Source: Ruminiclostridium cellobioparum DSM 1351 = ATCC 15832
GTDB lineage: Bacteria > Bacillota > Clostridia > Acetivibrionales > DSM-1351
DNA length: 47,926 nucleotides
Direction: 5' to 3'
Assembly (NCBI RefSeq): GCF_000621505.1
Contig: NZ_KK211291.1
Span: forward strand, 1 to 47,926
How positions within the stretch are numbered: position 1 is the first letter of the stretch; every line of letters starts with the position of its first letter. Under the pieces are notes generated by a model. That model was not told where the DNA came from. It saw only the letters and a program-made list of their open reading frames with translations, and ran no database searches. Positions 8,587 through 16,990 of the stretch are shown here, piece by piece. The translations under genes and the position numbers were made by a program.

Positions 8587-9873
8587 ATGATAAATATAAG
8601 CTATTCTAAAAGTATACCGGTAATAGGTGAATATGATGTAATTGTTGCAGGATCGGGGCCGGCTGGATTGGCAGCTGCTGTAAGCAGTGCAAGAAAGGGG
8701 GCCAGGACAGTACTTATTGAAAGACTTGGTATTGTAGGAGGTAATCTTACTTCGGGATATGTCGGGCCTATTATGGGGGAGGCCAGCAGCGGAGCTATTG
8801 GTTGTGAAATACTGTCAAAACTTAAAGTGACACTGAATAAGGAGTTTCATAATGCAGAGGATGCAAAAATCATATTGACAAATATGGTTAATGAGTCCGG
8901 AAGCGAGATGTTCCTGCAGACTCCGGTAATAGATGTAATAATGGAAGAAAATGCTGTCACAGGTCTTGTTGTGGCGACTAAAAACGGCCTTGCAGCTGTA
9001 AAAGGAAAAATAATCATAGATGCAACCGGTGACGGTATAGTTTCATATATGGCAGGTGCACAGGTAATGCTGGGACGGGAGGGTGACGGACTTGTACAGC
9101 CTGTAACACTGATGTTCACCATAGCAAATGTAGATGATGAAAAAACACTTTTGTGTGAACATGAAGGATATCCGAAGGAAACAACCGAAGGCAAATTTAT
9201 TTTGCTATGTGAGCAAAAGGCAAAAGAAGGCGAATTGCCTCCTAATGTTACCATTGTAAGATTGTATAGAACCAACAGAAAAGGAGAGCGGATGATCAAT
9301 GCAACCCAGGAAAATCATATAAATGGCCTTGATATAAAAGATATTGCCAGAGCCGAAATTGCTCTCAGGAATCAGATAGTGAAGGTTTATGAATTTATAA
9401 AAAAATATGTTCCCGGCTGTGAAGAATGCCATATAAAGGGGAGCGCGGATGTACTCGGAATACGGGAAAGCAGAAGAATCAAGGGAGAGTATGTGCTGCA
9501 GGATTTGGATCTTATAAATGGCAGGAAATTTGAAGATGTTATGGTTCACAACGCTCAGTTTGTTATTGATATACACAATCCTGACGGGGGAGGCCAGGCC
9601 GAAGGTCTTGCAGTGCAGATAAAGCCGTACGATATTCCATACGGATGTTTTGTTCCTGAAGGAATAGATAATCTTTATACGGCAGGAAGGTGTATATCCG
9701 GTACGCACAGAGCCCACGCCTCCTACAGGGTTATGAATATATGTATGGCAATGGGCCAGGCGGTAGGAATAGGTGCGGCACTTGCAGCTGAAACAGGTGC
9801 AACACCCAGAAGACTTAATTACAAACTCATTCAGGAGGAATTAACTTCACTGGGCGTGAAGCTGTACGATTAA
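8587..9873 (+). CDS. FAD-dependent oxidoreductase (PF12831-type)
   Basis: A 428-residue flavoprotein of the FAD_oxidored family. The N-terminal Rossmann motif is VIVAGSGPAGLAAAVSSA, followed by VLIERLGIVGGNLTSG. A second FAD-contacting segment near the C-terminus reads IDNLYTAGRCISGTHRAHASYRV. It has no signal peptide and is probably cytoplasmic. The start at ATG 8587 follows GGGAGG; an upstream extension to 8554 lacks a site. It is 75 bases after the transporter lipoprotein and likely belongs to that operon, so it may oxidise the imported sugar or sugar acid. Relatives are often found beside LplABC-type transporters without an assigned reaction. Confidence 0.85.
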   Translation: MINISYSKSIPVIGEYDVIVAGSGPAGLAAAVSSARKGARTVLIERLGIVGGNLTSGYVGPIMGEASSGAIGCEILSKLKVTLNKEFHNAEDAKIILTNMVNESGSEMFLQTPVIDVIMEENAVTGLVVATKNGLAAVKGKIIIDATGDGIVSYMAGAQVMLGREGDGLVQPVTLMFTIANVDDEKTLLCEHEGYPKETTEGKFILLCEQKAKEGELPPNVTIVRLYRTNRKGERMINATQENHINGLDIKDIARAEIALRNQIVKVYEFIKKYVPGCEECHIKGSADVLGIRESRRIKGEYVLQDLDLINGRKFEDVMVHNAQFVIDIHNPDGGGQAEGLAVQIKPYDIPYGCFVPEGIDNLYTAGRCISGTHRAHASYRVMNICMAMGQAVGIGAALAAETGATPRRLNYKLIQEELTSLGVKLYD

Positions 9874-9877
9874 ATAA

Positions 9878-9921
9878 AAGCAAAAGGGGTTTTCCTTCTA
9901 TTTGGAAAGCCTCTTTTGCTT
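9878..9921 (+). terminator. Probable terminator after locus 1
   Basis: An 18-bp stem with one or two imperfections pairs AAGCAAAAGGGGTTTTCC with GGAAAGCCTCTTTTGCTT around an 8-base loop, five bases after the oxidoreductase stop codon. The following T-run is weak. Confidence 0.65.
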
Positions 9922-10045
9922 ATTGATGCTTATTGATGTAAAATAAAGTAAAAATATAGATAAATTTCCAAGAGAGAATATTTTATGGTATAATTTAATA
10001 AACATTTTTCGATAAGAATAGCTATATCTACAGGAGGATACAGAT

Positions 10046-10576
10046 TTGTATGATTTTTTTGATATTCTGATGAAAATAGTTTTGGTTATATCGTTAATTC
10101 TTTCACTGGCCATTATAATATTTTCCTCATTAAGAGGGAAAAGGACATTGTTATTGACAAGTTTTGTAATTTTCCAGTCGATGTTTGCATTATTGTGCGC
10201 TACACAGCTTCTGCAGTATATGGAAACTCTGGTTCTTTTTATCAGCCTTCTAATTAGTGCAGGTATCTGGTTCAATATTTTCTGCCTGATTTTCAGGAAT
10301 AGACTGGGCCTGATCCACATAGGAAACGTTGCCGCATTTTTAAATATAGCCATTTCATCAGTAATTTTCAGTGTATTGACTTTAAAATACAGGTTTTTAA
10401 ATATTGCTGCAGCTTTCAAAAAAATTGTCGACAGTCTGGAAGATGCCGTGTTTTTTATCGACATGTTTGGGAAAATTACCTACTACAATGATTCATTTGT
10501 CAGAACTTTCGAACTGGAGGTCTCGAGGAAAAAATACTTTGAGGCAGACATTTTTTGCCGCAGGTTAATGAAGTAA
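10046..10576 (+). pseudogene. Truncated sensor kinase: four membrane segments plus start of a PAS domain
   Basis: The frame gives 176 residues from a TTG start eight bases after AGGAGG (10032-10037). It has four hydrophobic segments (such as IVLVISLILSLAIIIFSSL), then IVDSLEDAVFFIDMFGKITYYNDSF, the opening of a PAS domain. Full-length relatives would carry seven membrane helices and a kinase or GGDEF output; here no catalytic domain remains. The frame ends with unrelated residues at about 10550, where coding similarity to a different protein begins in another frame. I read this as a deletion that fused two gene remnants. Translation initiation signals are intact, so a short membrane protein could still be made. 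Confidence 0.65.
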
Positions 10577-11490
10577 CGCCGGAACAGGAATTTGTGAAAG
10601 AGAATTCGCTCAACAGGCCCAACGATCCAATTGTAATAAAGGGACAAGACATATCCGCCTTAAATGGTATTAATCCTGATGAATTGGTTGCTTTCAAATA
10701 TGACGGAGGATGGAAGCAAATTCCCGTACAGGTTGATGAACGGGCTGTAGTAAGCGTAGCAAAGATGTACAATGCCAGTGAAAAAATTATGATACTTTTT
10801 GAACTGGCGGGTGAAACGATGTATCAATACTCACTTATACGGACAGAAACACGTTTACTTCGGGAGACCCGGACAAAACCCTCGACAGTGATGATGAAAT
10901 AGTATTCATGTCAAAAGATGCGGGGGGAATGCCGGCTGACTTTTCCGAGCCTGCGGGTGTAACAACGGGACCGGCAGTGAGGATAATGATTTCAGATCCA
11001 CTGGGTAAGAAAGGCTGCGGTTGTGTATACCTGTTCAGGCAGGACGGAACACTTGATCAGAGTGCAGGAAAACAATATGTGAAATATGATTTCAAGCTGC
11101 TGTCCGGAGATTACAAAACAACCTATAAAACAGGAGGAGGGCCTAATGAGGAGGATTCTACAGTCACTACTCCTTACTACTCCTGCCACTTTTCCGACCG
11201 GTGGATCAGAGACGAAATCCATGTTATGAAAGGGAATTCCAGCGGAGTTGATATTCCGGACAGACATAAGGAACTCTTCAAGCCGGGCGTACCCACAAGA
11301 ACCGAGGATACTTTTTGTGAAGGTGCAGCTACAGGTTTCCCCGCCGAAGGATGTTTCACAGCAAATATCTCAGGGCCGGTAAGGGCAATCCGCTCTTATA
11401 TGGGAGCCAACAGCGGTTTCATCACCCAAAGAGAACATATATTTTATGAAGACAGGGAGGATATCAACACATATCTCAAATTTTTAAATA
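10555..11490 (+). pseudogene. Frameshifted, truncated remnant of a large unknown protein
   Basis: Two frames continue one another. The first covers 10555 to about 10830 (IKGQDISALNGINPDELVAFKYDG, then VQVDERAVVSVAKMYNASEK). The second picks up at about 10843 with TDRNTFTSGDPDKTLDSDDEI and runs to about 11480 (FITQREHIFYEDREDINTYL). The shift falls near 10800-10845. The N-terminus is missing, cut by the junction with the kinase remnant, and the C-terminal 30 or so codons of the second frame are low-complexity read-through into a terminator. I do not recognise the family well enough to name it. The gene is certainly not intact. Confidence 0.6.
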
Positions 11491-11521
11491 TTAAAAGATT
11501 GCTGTCTTTTGGGAAATGTAT

Positions 11522-11564
11522 CTGCCGCCAGGGCTTTATCAGGGGTGCAGCGGCAGCATTTTTT
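11522..11564 (+). terminator. Rho-independent terminator
   Basis: CTGCCGC (11522-11528) pairs with GCGGCAG (11550-11556), followed by CATTTTTT. It lies just past the decayed gene and inside its read-through frame, which supports the view that coding ends before it. Confidence 0.7.
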
Positions 11565-11669
11565 CTCCTTATAGCTGATTTTTTAGCTGATGCTAAAGCT
11601 TATGCCCTTTTAAGGAGCCTCTTTTTCCGCTCTTTTAACATCTTCTTTTTTTAGCTGAAGAAATTTCCC

Positions 11670-11703
11670 TTGACAAAATAGTACTATATGGTACTATACC
11701 ATA
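11670..11703 (+). promoter_or_regulatory. Promoter with overlapping MarR-type palindrome
   Basis: TTGACA at 11670 and TACTAT at 11692 (16-bp spacer) form a sigma-A promoter. The perfect palindrome TATGGTACTATACCATA (11687-11703; 7-bp arms, 3-base centre) covers the -10 box. A second one, TAGTACTATATGGTACTA, overlaps it upstream. Since a MarR gene begins eight bases later, autorepression is likely. Confidence 0.7.
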
Positions 11704-11710
11704 TAGGGAG

Positions 11711-12145
11711 GTGCTTGTTATTAAAACTTTTGGTGGCTTTCTCATTTCTCAAATCCGGCAGTTACAGGGCCGTGTATTTGAAAAAATGCTTAAGGAAAGT
11801 GGTGTGGATGCTTTTAATGGAGCACAGGGCAGAATACTGTATATCCTATGGGAACACAAACGGCTTACAATCACAGAAATTAGCCGGTTGACTTCGCTTG
11901 CAAAAACTTCTCTTACCAGTATGCTTGATAGAATGGAAGAAAGCGGATTGATAGAGCGGACGCCGGACAAGCAAAACCGCAGACAAATTTTTGTTTCTAT
12001 TACTGAAAAAGCTATGAACTATCGAGATGACTATGACCGCGTCTCCGAGCAGATGAACCATTTATTTTATCAAGGTTTCACAGAGAAGGAAGTTAAAGAT
12101 TTCGAGAACGCACTACGCAGAATTATTGCCAATCTCGAAAATTAA
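11711..12145 (+). CDS. MarR family transcriptional regulator
   Basis: About 144 residues with the MarR winged helix: GRILYILWEHKRLTITEISRLTSLAKTSLTSMLDRMEESGLIER, then a wing ending DKQNRRQIFVSITEKA. A C-terminal helix (YDRVSEQMNHLFYQGFTEKEVKDFENALRR) would complete the dimer interface. The GTG at 11711 overlaps the ribosome site GGGAGGTG, so the real start may be slightly downstream at an unusual codon; I keep GTG 11711 with that caveat. It is co-directional with, and 15 bases from, the flavin/pyridoxamine-oxidase-like gene, which it probably controls together with itself through the palindrome in the promoter. Confidence 0.87.
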   Translation: MLVIKTFGGFLISQIRQLQGRVFEKMLKESGVDAFNGAQGRILYILWEHKRLTITEISRLTSLAKTSLTSMLDRMEESGLIERTPDKQNRRQIFVSITEKAMNYRDDYDRVSEQMNHLFYQGFTEKEVKDFENALRRIIANLEN

Positions 12146-12160
12146 AAGGAGGGTATGTAC

Positions 12161-12634
12161 ATGAACCGTCAAGACAAACAGGATATAATCAAACTGGTAG
12201 AGGCCAGCAGGGACGCAATTGTCTGCTCCATAGACGAAAACGGATTTCCAAACGCTAAAACCATGTTCAGGCGAAAGAACGATGGTCTTCAAATATTCTG
12301 GTTCTCATCTAATGCGTCTGCAATCCGTACACAACAGTGGCTTAAGAATCCCAATGCATGCGTTTACTTTATGGATCCTCAAAATTTTACCGGTTTAATG
12401 CTAACAGGAAATATTCGGGTCTGTATTGATAATGAAACCAAACAAGCCTTTTGGGAACAAGGCGACGAAAAATATTATCCTCTCGGTCCCACAGACCCGG
12501 ATTATTGCATGTTATGCTTCATCTCTGATAGGGGTAATTATTACTCCGGTCCGCAAAAGCATCTGTTTAGTGTCAAAGAAGATATGAATGAGGTGAATTA
12601 TGACTACTCGGAGGGGTGGAGAGTAATCGAGTGA
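12161..12634 (+). CDS. Pyridoxamine 5'-phosphate oxidase family protein
   Basis: A 157-residue split-barrel flavoprotein like general stress protein 26. Recognisable features are DAIVCSIDENGFPNAKTMF near the N-terminus, FWFSSNASAIRTQQWLKNPNACVYF in the middle, and a C-terminal YDYSEGWRVIE. Such proteins bind FMN, F420 or haem and are often reductases rather than true pyridoxamine-phosphate oxidases. The ATG at 12155 is one base from GGAGGG and too close, so ATG 12161 (seven-base spacing) is preferred. It lies directly after the MarR gene in what looks like a two-gene operon, probably a stress or redox response unit. Substrate unknown. Confidence 0.82.
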   Translation: MNRQDKQDIIKLVEASRDAIVCSIDENGFPNAKTMFRRKNDGLQIFWFSSNASAIRTQQWLKNPNACVYFMDPQNFTGLMLTGNIRVCIDNETKQAFWEQGDEKYYPLGPTDPDYCMLCFISDRGNYYSGPQKHLFSVKEDMNEVNYDYSEGWRVIE

Positions 12635-12657
12635 CTGAGGGAACGAGACTGACTGAA

Positions 12658-12704
12658 TTTTTAGGAGCCTATACCAAAGTTTAATTGGGATAGGCTCTTA
12701 AAAA
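12658..12704. terminator. Bidirectional terminator between convergent genes
   Basis: TTTTTAGGAGCCTATACC (12658-12675) pairs with GGGATAGGCTCTTAAAAA (12687-12704) with two imperfect positions. A- and T-runs on both sides let it serve both the plus-strand oxidase-like gene and the minus-strand iron transporter operon. Confidence 0.75.
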
Positions 12705-12722
12705 TTTATAGATACTGTTCAT

Positions 12723-13526
12723 TCAGCAGCTCACGTGATGCCTTCCCTTTGGCACGATAAAAGGGGAGGCGGATACAGGATCACGGATAACCTGGCAGTC
12801 GAGATCAAAGACCTGCTTGATCAATTCCTCGGTAATGATATCGGAAGGCGTACCCTCGGCTATGAGTTTTCCTTTGCGGAGGGCGAACAAATAGTCCGCA
12901 TATCTCGCCGACAGGTTGATGTCATGCAGGACCATGACGATGGTGGTACCCCTGTTTCTGTTCAGATCGGTCAGTAAATCAAGTATTTCAACCTGATAGC
13001 TTATATCCAGGAAAGTCGTGGGTTCATCCAGGAGCAGTATATCGGTCTGCTGGGCAAGGGCCATGGCAATCCATACACGCTGGCGCTGACCCCCCGAGAG
13101 TTGATCGACACTATGGTTTGCCAGGCTTGTGATACCCATGATTTCCAATGCCTCTTCAACTGCTTCATAATCCTTTTTGCCCAGTCCTTTAAAAAAGGAT
13201 TGATAGGGAAATCTGCCGCGCCCGACTAAATCCGCAACGGTAATGCCTTCCGGAGCAACCGGTGATTGGGGAAGGAGCCCGAGAACTCTTGCCAATTGCT
13301 TTGGAGGTATGTCGGTAAGCTTCTTTTCACCGAGGACAATTTCCCCGGAGACAGGTTGGATTAGCCGGGAAAGTGTCTTAAGCAGGGTGGACTTGCCGCA
13401 AGCATTAGCACCGATGATCACACTGATTCTATTGCTTGGAATTGTGATATTGATACCGTCAATAATGATTTTTTTATCATATCCGGCAACAATATTATTG
13501 GCTTTTAATAAATGCGCAGTCTTCAT
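12723..13526 (-). CDS. Iron-siderophore ABC transporter ATPase (FecE/FepC-like)
   Basis: A 267-residue ATPase with Walker A GANACGKST (39-47), signature LSGGQRQR, and Walker B ILLLDEPT followed by FLDISYQVEILDLL. This form of the D-loop region is typical of FecE/FhuC/FepC proteins. It powers import of ferric siderophore or haem through the two upstream permeases. Its start overlaps the end of the preceding permease gene by four bases (ATGA), so translation is coupled. It is the last gene of the four-gene minus-strand operon that begins with the binding lipoprotein at 16616. Confidence 0.92.
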   Translation of the reverse strand: MKTAHLLKANNIVAGYDKKIIIDGINITIPSNRISVIIGANACGKSTLLKTLSRLIQPVSGEIVLGEKKLTDIPPKQLARVLGLLPQSPVAPEGITVADLVGRGRFPYQSFFKGLGKKDYEAVEEALEIMGITSLANHSVDQLSGGQRQRVWIAMALAQQTDILLLDEPTTFLDISYQVEILDLLTDLNRNRGTTIVMVLHDINLSARYADYLFALRKGKLIAEGTPSDIITEELIKQVFDLDCQVIRDPVSASPFIVPKGRHHVSC

Positions 13527-14557
13527 GCCGATCCTCCTGTTCGATTCATGCGGATAAGTAGATAGAGTAAATATGGTGCTCCCAGAATACCGGTGATGAT
13601 GCCGACAGGGAATCGGGTATCGAAAGCAAACTGTCCGATCAAATCAGCTCCCAGTACCAGTATGGAGCCTACCAGGCCTGAAGGCAATTCATTTGGTGCA
13701 CCTATGCCGACAAGCCTGGCTGCTATGGGTCCGGCAAGAAAAGCTACAAAGGAGACAGGACCTGTTACTGAAGTAGCAAAGGCAATCAGCAGCACTGCAC
13801 TCAAAATCAGTAAAAGCCGCGTTAAATCAGTTCTGACTCCAAGGGTGACAGCGGACTGCTCGCCTAACTCCAGAATTTTGAGATGTCTTCCAAGCAATAG
13901 AATGACCATGCCAAAGATGACAATAACCAGGAACAGCACGGGTATCCTGGTCATCCGGATGCCGTTCAGACTGCCGCTAAGCCATATGAGCGCACCCGGA
14001 ACATCATACTGGGAAGCCCTCAGCAGCAGGTAAGAGATAATTGCATTCAGCATGGCCTGTACACCGATGCCGATGAGAATAAGCTTACCGCCTGAGAAAC
14101 TGCCTCCCCTGGAGAGCACATAAATCAACGCTGCCACCATGATCCCTGCGATGACGGCGGCAATTGAAACAAGGGTGCCGCTTACTTTGAGCACAAGTAT
14201 GCAAAAGACAGCCGCAGCACTGGAACCTGATGATATGCCTATGATATCCGGACTGGCCAGAGGGTTCCGCAGCATTGTCTGAAAAGTACTGCCGGCTATT
14301 CCGAAGGCCATTCCAACAAGAAGCCCTGAAAGCATCCGGGGCAATCTTAAAGTGCCGATTGCAAAAGTAGCCCCCTGTATCTGTTCACCAAGGAGAACTC
14401 TTACTGCGGTATCAAGGGGATATATGGTATTTCCGAGTAAAAGGGCTGCAACACAAAGTGCAAAAGCCAGCATACCCAGAAGAATGGTCACAAGAGTCCA
14501 GCGGAACTGTCTGCGGCGGTACCCGTATTTGATCATATCTGAATTGTTTACTGTCAT
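13523..14557 (-). CDS. Iron-siderophore ABC transporter permease (FecCD family, second)
   Basis: A 344-residue FecCD-family membrane protein. It has about nine to ten hydrophobic segments and the family motif RLPRMLSGLLVGMAFGIAGS near the N-terminus. The later PVSFVAFLAGPIAARLVGIG is the coupling-helix region that meets the ATPase. It forms a heterodimeric channel with the upstream paralogue. Its start overlaps the preceding gene's stop by four bases, as does the ATPase start with its own end, giving a tightly packed operon. Confidence 0.92.
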   Translation of the reverse strand: MTVNNSDMIKYGYRRRQFRWTLVTILLGMLAFALCVAALLLGNTIYPLDTAVRVLLGEQIQGATFAIGTLRLPRMLSGLLVGMAFGIAGSTFQTMLRNPLASPDIIGISSGSSAAAVFCILVLKVSGTLVSIAAVIAGIMVAALIYVLSRGGSFSGGKLILIGIGVQAMLNAIISYLLLRASQYDVPGALIWLSGSLNGIRMTRIPVLFLVIVIFGMVILLLGRHLKILELGEQSAVTLGVRTDLTRLLLILSAVLLIAFATSVTGPVSFVAFLAGPIAARLVGIGAPNELPSGLVGSILVLGADLIGQFAFDTRFPVGIITGILGAPYLLYLLIRMNRTGGSA

Positions 14558-15552
14558 AATGTACGCACCTTCGCTCTCATGGCAATGATAATAAGTATTG
14601 GAGCACCCAGGAACGAAGTAACAATTCCTGACTCAAGTTCGCCAGGGCTGCCTATGAGTCTTCCCAGAACATCGGATATGGTCAGAAGGATAGCTCCGCC
14701 CACTGCCGACATGGGAATAACAAGCCGGAGATTTGGGCCGCAGATCAGCCGCATGGTATGTGGGACCATTAAGCCGACAAAGCCGATAGGTCCGGCCAGA
14801 GCGGTTGTTGCACCGCATAACAGGACACCGGACAGTGCCCCGATAAGCCGGATGGTTCCGGTACGGACACCAAGACCTGTTGCAACATCGTCCCCCAGGG
14901 CAAGGGCATCCAGGGCGGGACTGACCAGCAGGCCCATGAGCATTCCGACGATAAGAAAAGGAAGTATCGTATATATGCCTTCCCAGGTGGCGCCGCTGAT
15001 GCTTCCCACCTGCCAGAAGCGAAAGGCGTTCATCACTTCGGTACGGGGAAGGATTACCGCACTGACCACAGAGGATAGGGCAGCACTGGTTGCCGCACCG
15101 GCTAAAGCAAGCTTGATTGGGGTTGCGCCGCCATAACCCAGAGATCCGATTCCATAGACAAACAGGGACGTAACCGCTGCTCCCATTAAAGCAAGCCATA
15201 TGTACTGGCTGAATGAACCGATATGCAAGAAGGCCATGCCGCTGACCACAAACAAGGAAGCGCCGGTATTGACGCCCAGAATGCTGGGGTCTGCAATTGG
15301 ATTGCGTGTGATTGCCTGCATAAGGGTGCCGGATACTCCGAGCGCCGCTCCGGCTATAATACCAAAAACAGTTCTCGGGATCCGTTCATGAACTACAATA
15401 TCTATTAAACTTGTTTTTTTAGAATGAATTAGAATGTCTATCACGTCGGGAAAATTGACAAAGCGTGCCCCAAAGGCCAGGGAAGCCAAAATACACACCA
15501 AAAGGATAAACATACTGCAAACCAGCAAGGCAATTATTTTAGTGGATTTCAT
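14554..15552 (-). CDS. Iron-siderophore ABC transporter permease (FecCD family, first)
   Basis: A 332-residue FecCD permease. Motifs include RIPRTVFGIIAGAALGVSGTLMQ with TRNPIADPSILGVNTGAS, and the coupling region GPIGFVGLMVPHTMRLICG. Both are standard for BtuC/FecCD proteins. It is translationally coupled to the lipoprotein gene before it (four-base overlap) and to the second permease after it. The pair of different permeases indicates a heterodimeric importer rather than a BtuC-type homodimer. Confidence 0.92.
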   Translation of the reverse strand: MKSTKIIALLVCSMFILLVCILASLAFGARFVNFPDVIDILIHSKKTSLIDIVVHERIPRTVFGIIAGAALGVSGTLMQAITRNPIADPSILGVNTGASLFVVSGMAFLHIGSFSQYIWLALMGAAVTSLFVYGIGSLGYGGATPIKLALAGAATSAALSSVVSAVILPRTEVMNAFRFWQVGSISGATWEGIYTILPFLIVGMLMGLLVSPALDALALGDDVATGLGVRTGTIRLIGALSGVLLCGATTALAGPIGFVGLMVPHTMRLICGPNLRLVIPMSAVGGAILLTISDVLGRLIGSPGELESGIVTSFLGAPILIIIAMRAKVRTL

Positions 15553-16616
15553 TTTACTTTATCAGCTGCCTCTCCAATAACGCGAAGATAATCATCGGTG
15601 GCTGCCGGGATGGAAAGTGCACTTGGCGTTCCGGAGGCCGCAAGAGGCGTACCGTCTGCAATTACCGCCACAGAACCTCTCTTGACTGCCGGAATGGTTC
15701 CGACGAGAGCATCCGCCTGCAGTGCACCAAGCAATTTGTCGTTGCCATAGGTGATAATAATGTCAATGTCCTGAAGAATATCTACATTTTCCGCACTTAC
15801 CTCCAGGGCAAAACTATCGCTCTCAGCTGCCAGTTTAGCAACACTTTCAGGTAATTTCATGCCCAGGTCTGTCAGATATGCAGCACGCGGATCACTGGGC
15901 AGATACACATAAAACTTACTTAAATCTGTTGGGGTGAAATAGAAGAAAGCAGCTGATTTTCCGGAGATTTGCGGATAATTGCCGGTCTTTTCTCCAATGA
16001 AAGCCTCCAATTCGCTGACCAGAGCCTCACCTTCGGCTTTCATACCCATACCTGCTGCGTCCATAACTATCTGATCACGCCAGAAGGTTTGATAGGGCTG
16101 TGTCGGATAAGCCACAACAGGTGCGATTTCACTTAATAAATTATATTCTTCCTGTGTAATACCCGAATATGCTGCCAGAATGACATCGGGCCGGACATCG
16201 CTGATGGCCTCGTAATTCAAACCTGCCACATCGTCAAAAATAACAGGATTATCTACACCCAATTCCTTGAATTTTGCCAGGGTCCAGGGTAAAAGTCCGC
16301 TGTTATCCGTAACACCATAATTGGCTTTGGAAACACCCACAGGGATGACGCCTAAAGCCAGGGGCAGGTCCTGGTTACCCCAGGCGATGGTAGCAACGCG
16401 TTCCGGTTTGCTTTTTATGACAGTTTCTCCAAAAGCATGTTTGATTGTAATTGGATATGCAGCTTCAGAAACGGCGGCAGTGCTTTCTCCTGCCGTGGAT
16501 ATTTGAGAAGCGGAGGTATCAGTAACATCGGAGGATGGTGATTTCGTACAGCCTGATAAGACAAGCGAGAGTGAAACTACAGTTGTAAGAATGAATTGAA
16601 TGCTTTTAAACTTCAT
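15549..16616 (-). CDS. Iron-siderophore-binding lipoprotein
   Basis: A 355-residue periplasmic-binding-protein-type lipoprotein. The signal peptide ends VSLSLVLSGC with Cys23 lipidated, then a Ser/Thr-rich linker. The binding fold has the family opening ITIKHAFGETVIKSKPERVATIAWGNQDLPLALG and a central SDVRPDVILAAYSGITQEEY. It captures ferric siderophore outside the cell for the FecCD permeases. The start at 16616 follows AAAGGAAA; an upstream ATG at 16658 has no site. First gene of the operon, directly behind the iron-type promoter at 16688-16716. Confidence 0.9.
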   Translation of the reverse strand: MKFKSIQFILTTVVSLSLVLSGCTKSPSSDVTDTSASQISTAGESTAAVSEAAYPITIKHAFGETVIKSKPERVATIAWGNQDLPLALGVIPVGVSKANYGVTDNSGLLPWTLAKFKELGVDNPVIFDDVAGLNYEAISDVRPDVILAAYSGITQEEYNLLSEIAPVVAYPTQPYQTFWRDQIVMDAAGMGMKAEGEALVSELEAFIGEKTGNYPQISGKSAAFFYFTPTDLSKFYVYLPSDPRAAYLTDLGMKLPESVAKLAAESDSFALEVSAENVDILQDIDIIITYGNDKLLGALQADALVGTIPAVKRGSVAVIADGTPLAASGTPSALSIPAATDDYLRVIGEAADKVK

Positions 16617-16660
16617 AATGTTTCCTTTCTTATGTAGGTATATAAAATATTTATGCACTG

Positions 16661-16716
16661 GTTAGCGTATGCTAACTAGCTAAGTGAATATTACAATTAT
16701 TATCAATTAATGTCAA
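16661..16716 (-). promoter_or_regulatory. Iron-transporter promoter with Fur-like and DtxR-like operators
   Basis: On the minus strand TTGACA (16711-16716) and TAATAT (16688-16693) are 17 bp apart. The spacer holds TTGATAATAATTGTAA, which resembles a Fur box. Downstream of the expected transcription start is the palindrome GTTAGCGTATGCTAAC (16661-16676; perfect 6-bp arms), which resembles a DtxR/IdeR-type site. Iron control is likely; which regulator binds is inference. Confidence 0.65.
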
Positions 16717-16837
16717 GTGATTTCTATAAAATTTAATGATGGCTTTTTTTTCCTTTATGGGAAATATTCTTGCAAGCTCCAGAATGGCAGATATTCTGTA
16801 TGCTCAAAAGTGTAGGGAGTGCGTGGTGCTGATAGCC

Positions 16838-16866
16838 TTGCTGGATGCCTTGTATTCTGGTATAAT
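16838..16866 (+). promoter_or_regulatory. Probable pgk promoter
   Basis: TTGCTG (16838) and TATAAT (16861) are 17 bp apart, with TGG just before the -10. It lies about 125 bases ahead of pgk. The rest of 16717-16990 shows no gene. Confidence 0.55.
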
Positions 16867-16990
16867 GTACCAGGTACGCTTTCAGCAGATTCCTAAGTAA
16901 ATATCATTTAATTATTGCTTTAAATTCAAAAATTGACATCAAAGCAGTTTGCACTTTCGAGTGGATTAATAAAAATCTAGGAGGTTATAT

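Noticed and set aside
13593-15136. Long plus-strand open frames opposite the iron permeases
   Set aside because: They are antisense shadows of the FecCD genes, with Ser/Pro/Arg-rich composition and no start signals.
14633-15199. 188-codon open frame overlapping the first FecCD permease
   Set aside because: It is in another frame of a clear FecCD gene, is rich in Cys, Arg and Gly without family likeness, and has no ribosome site.
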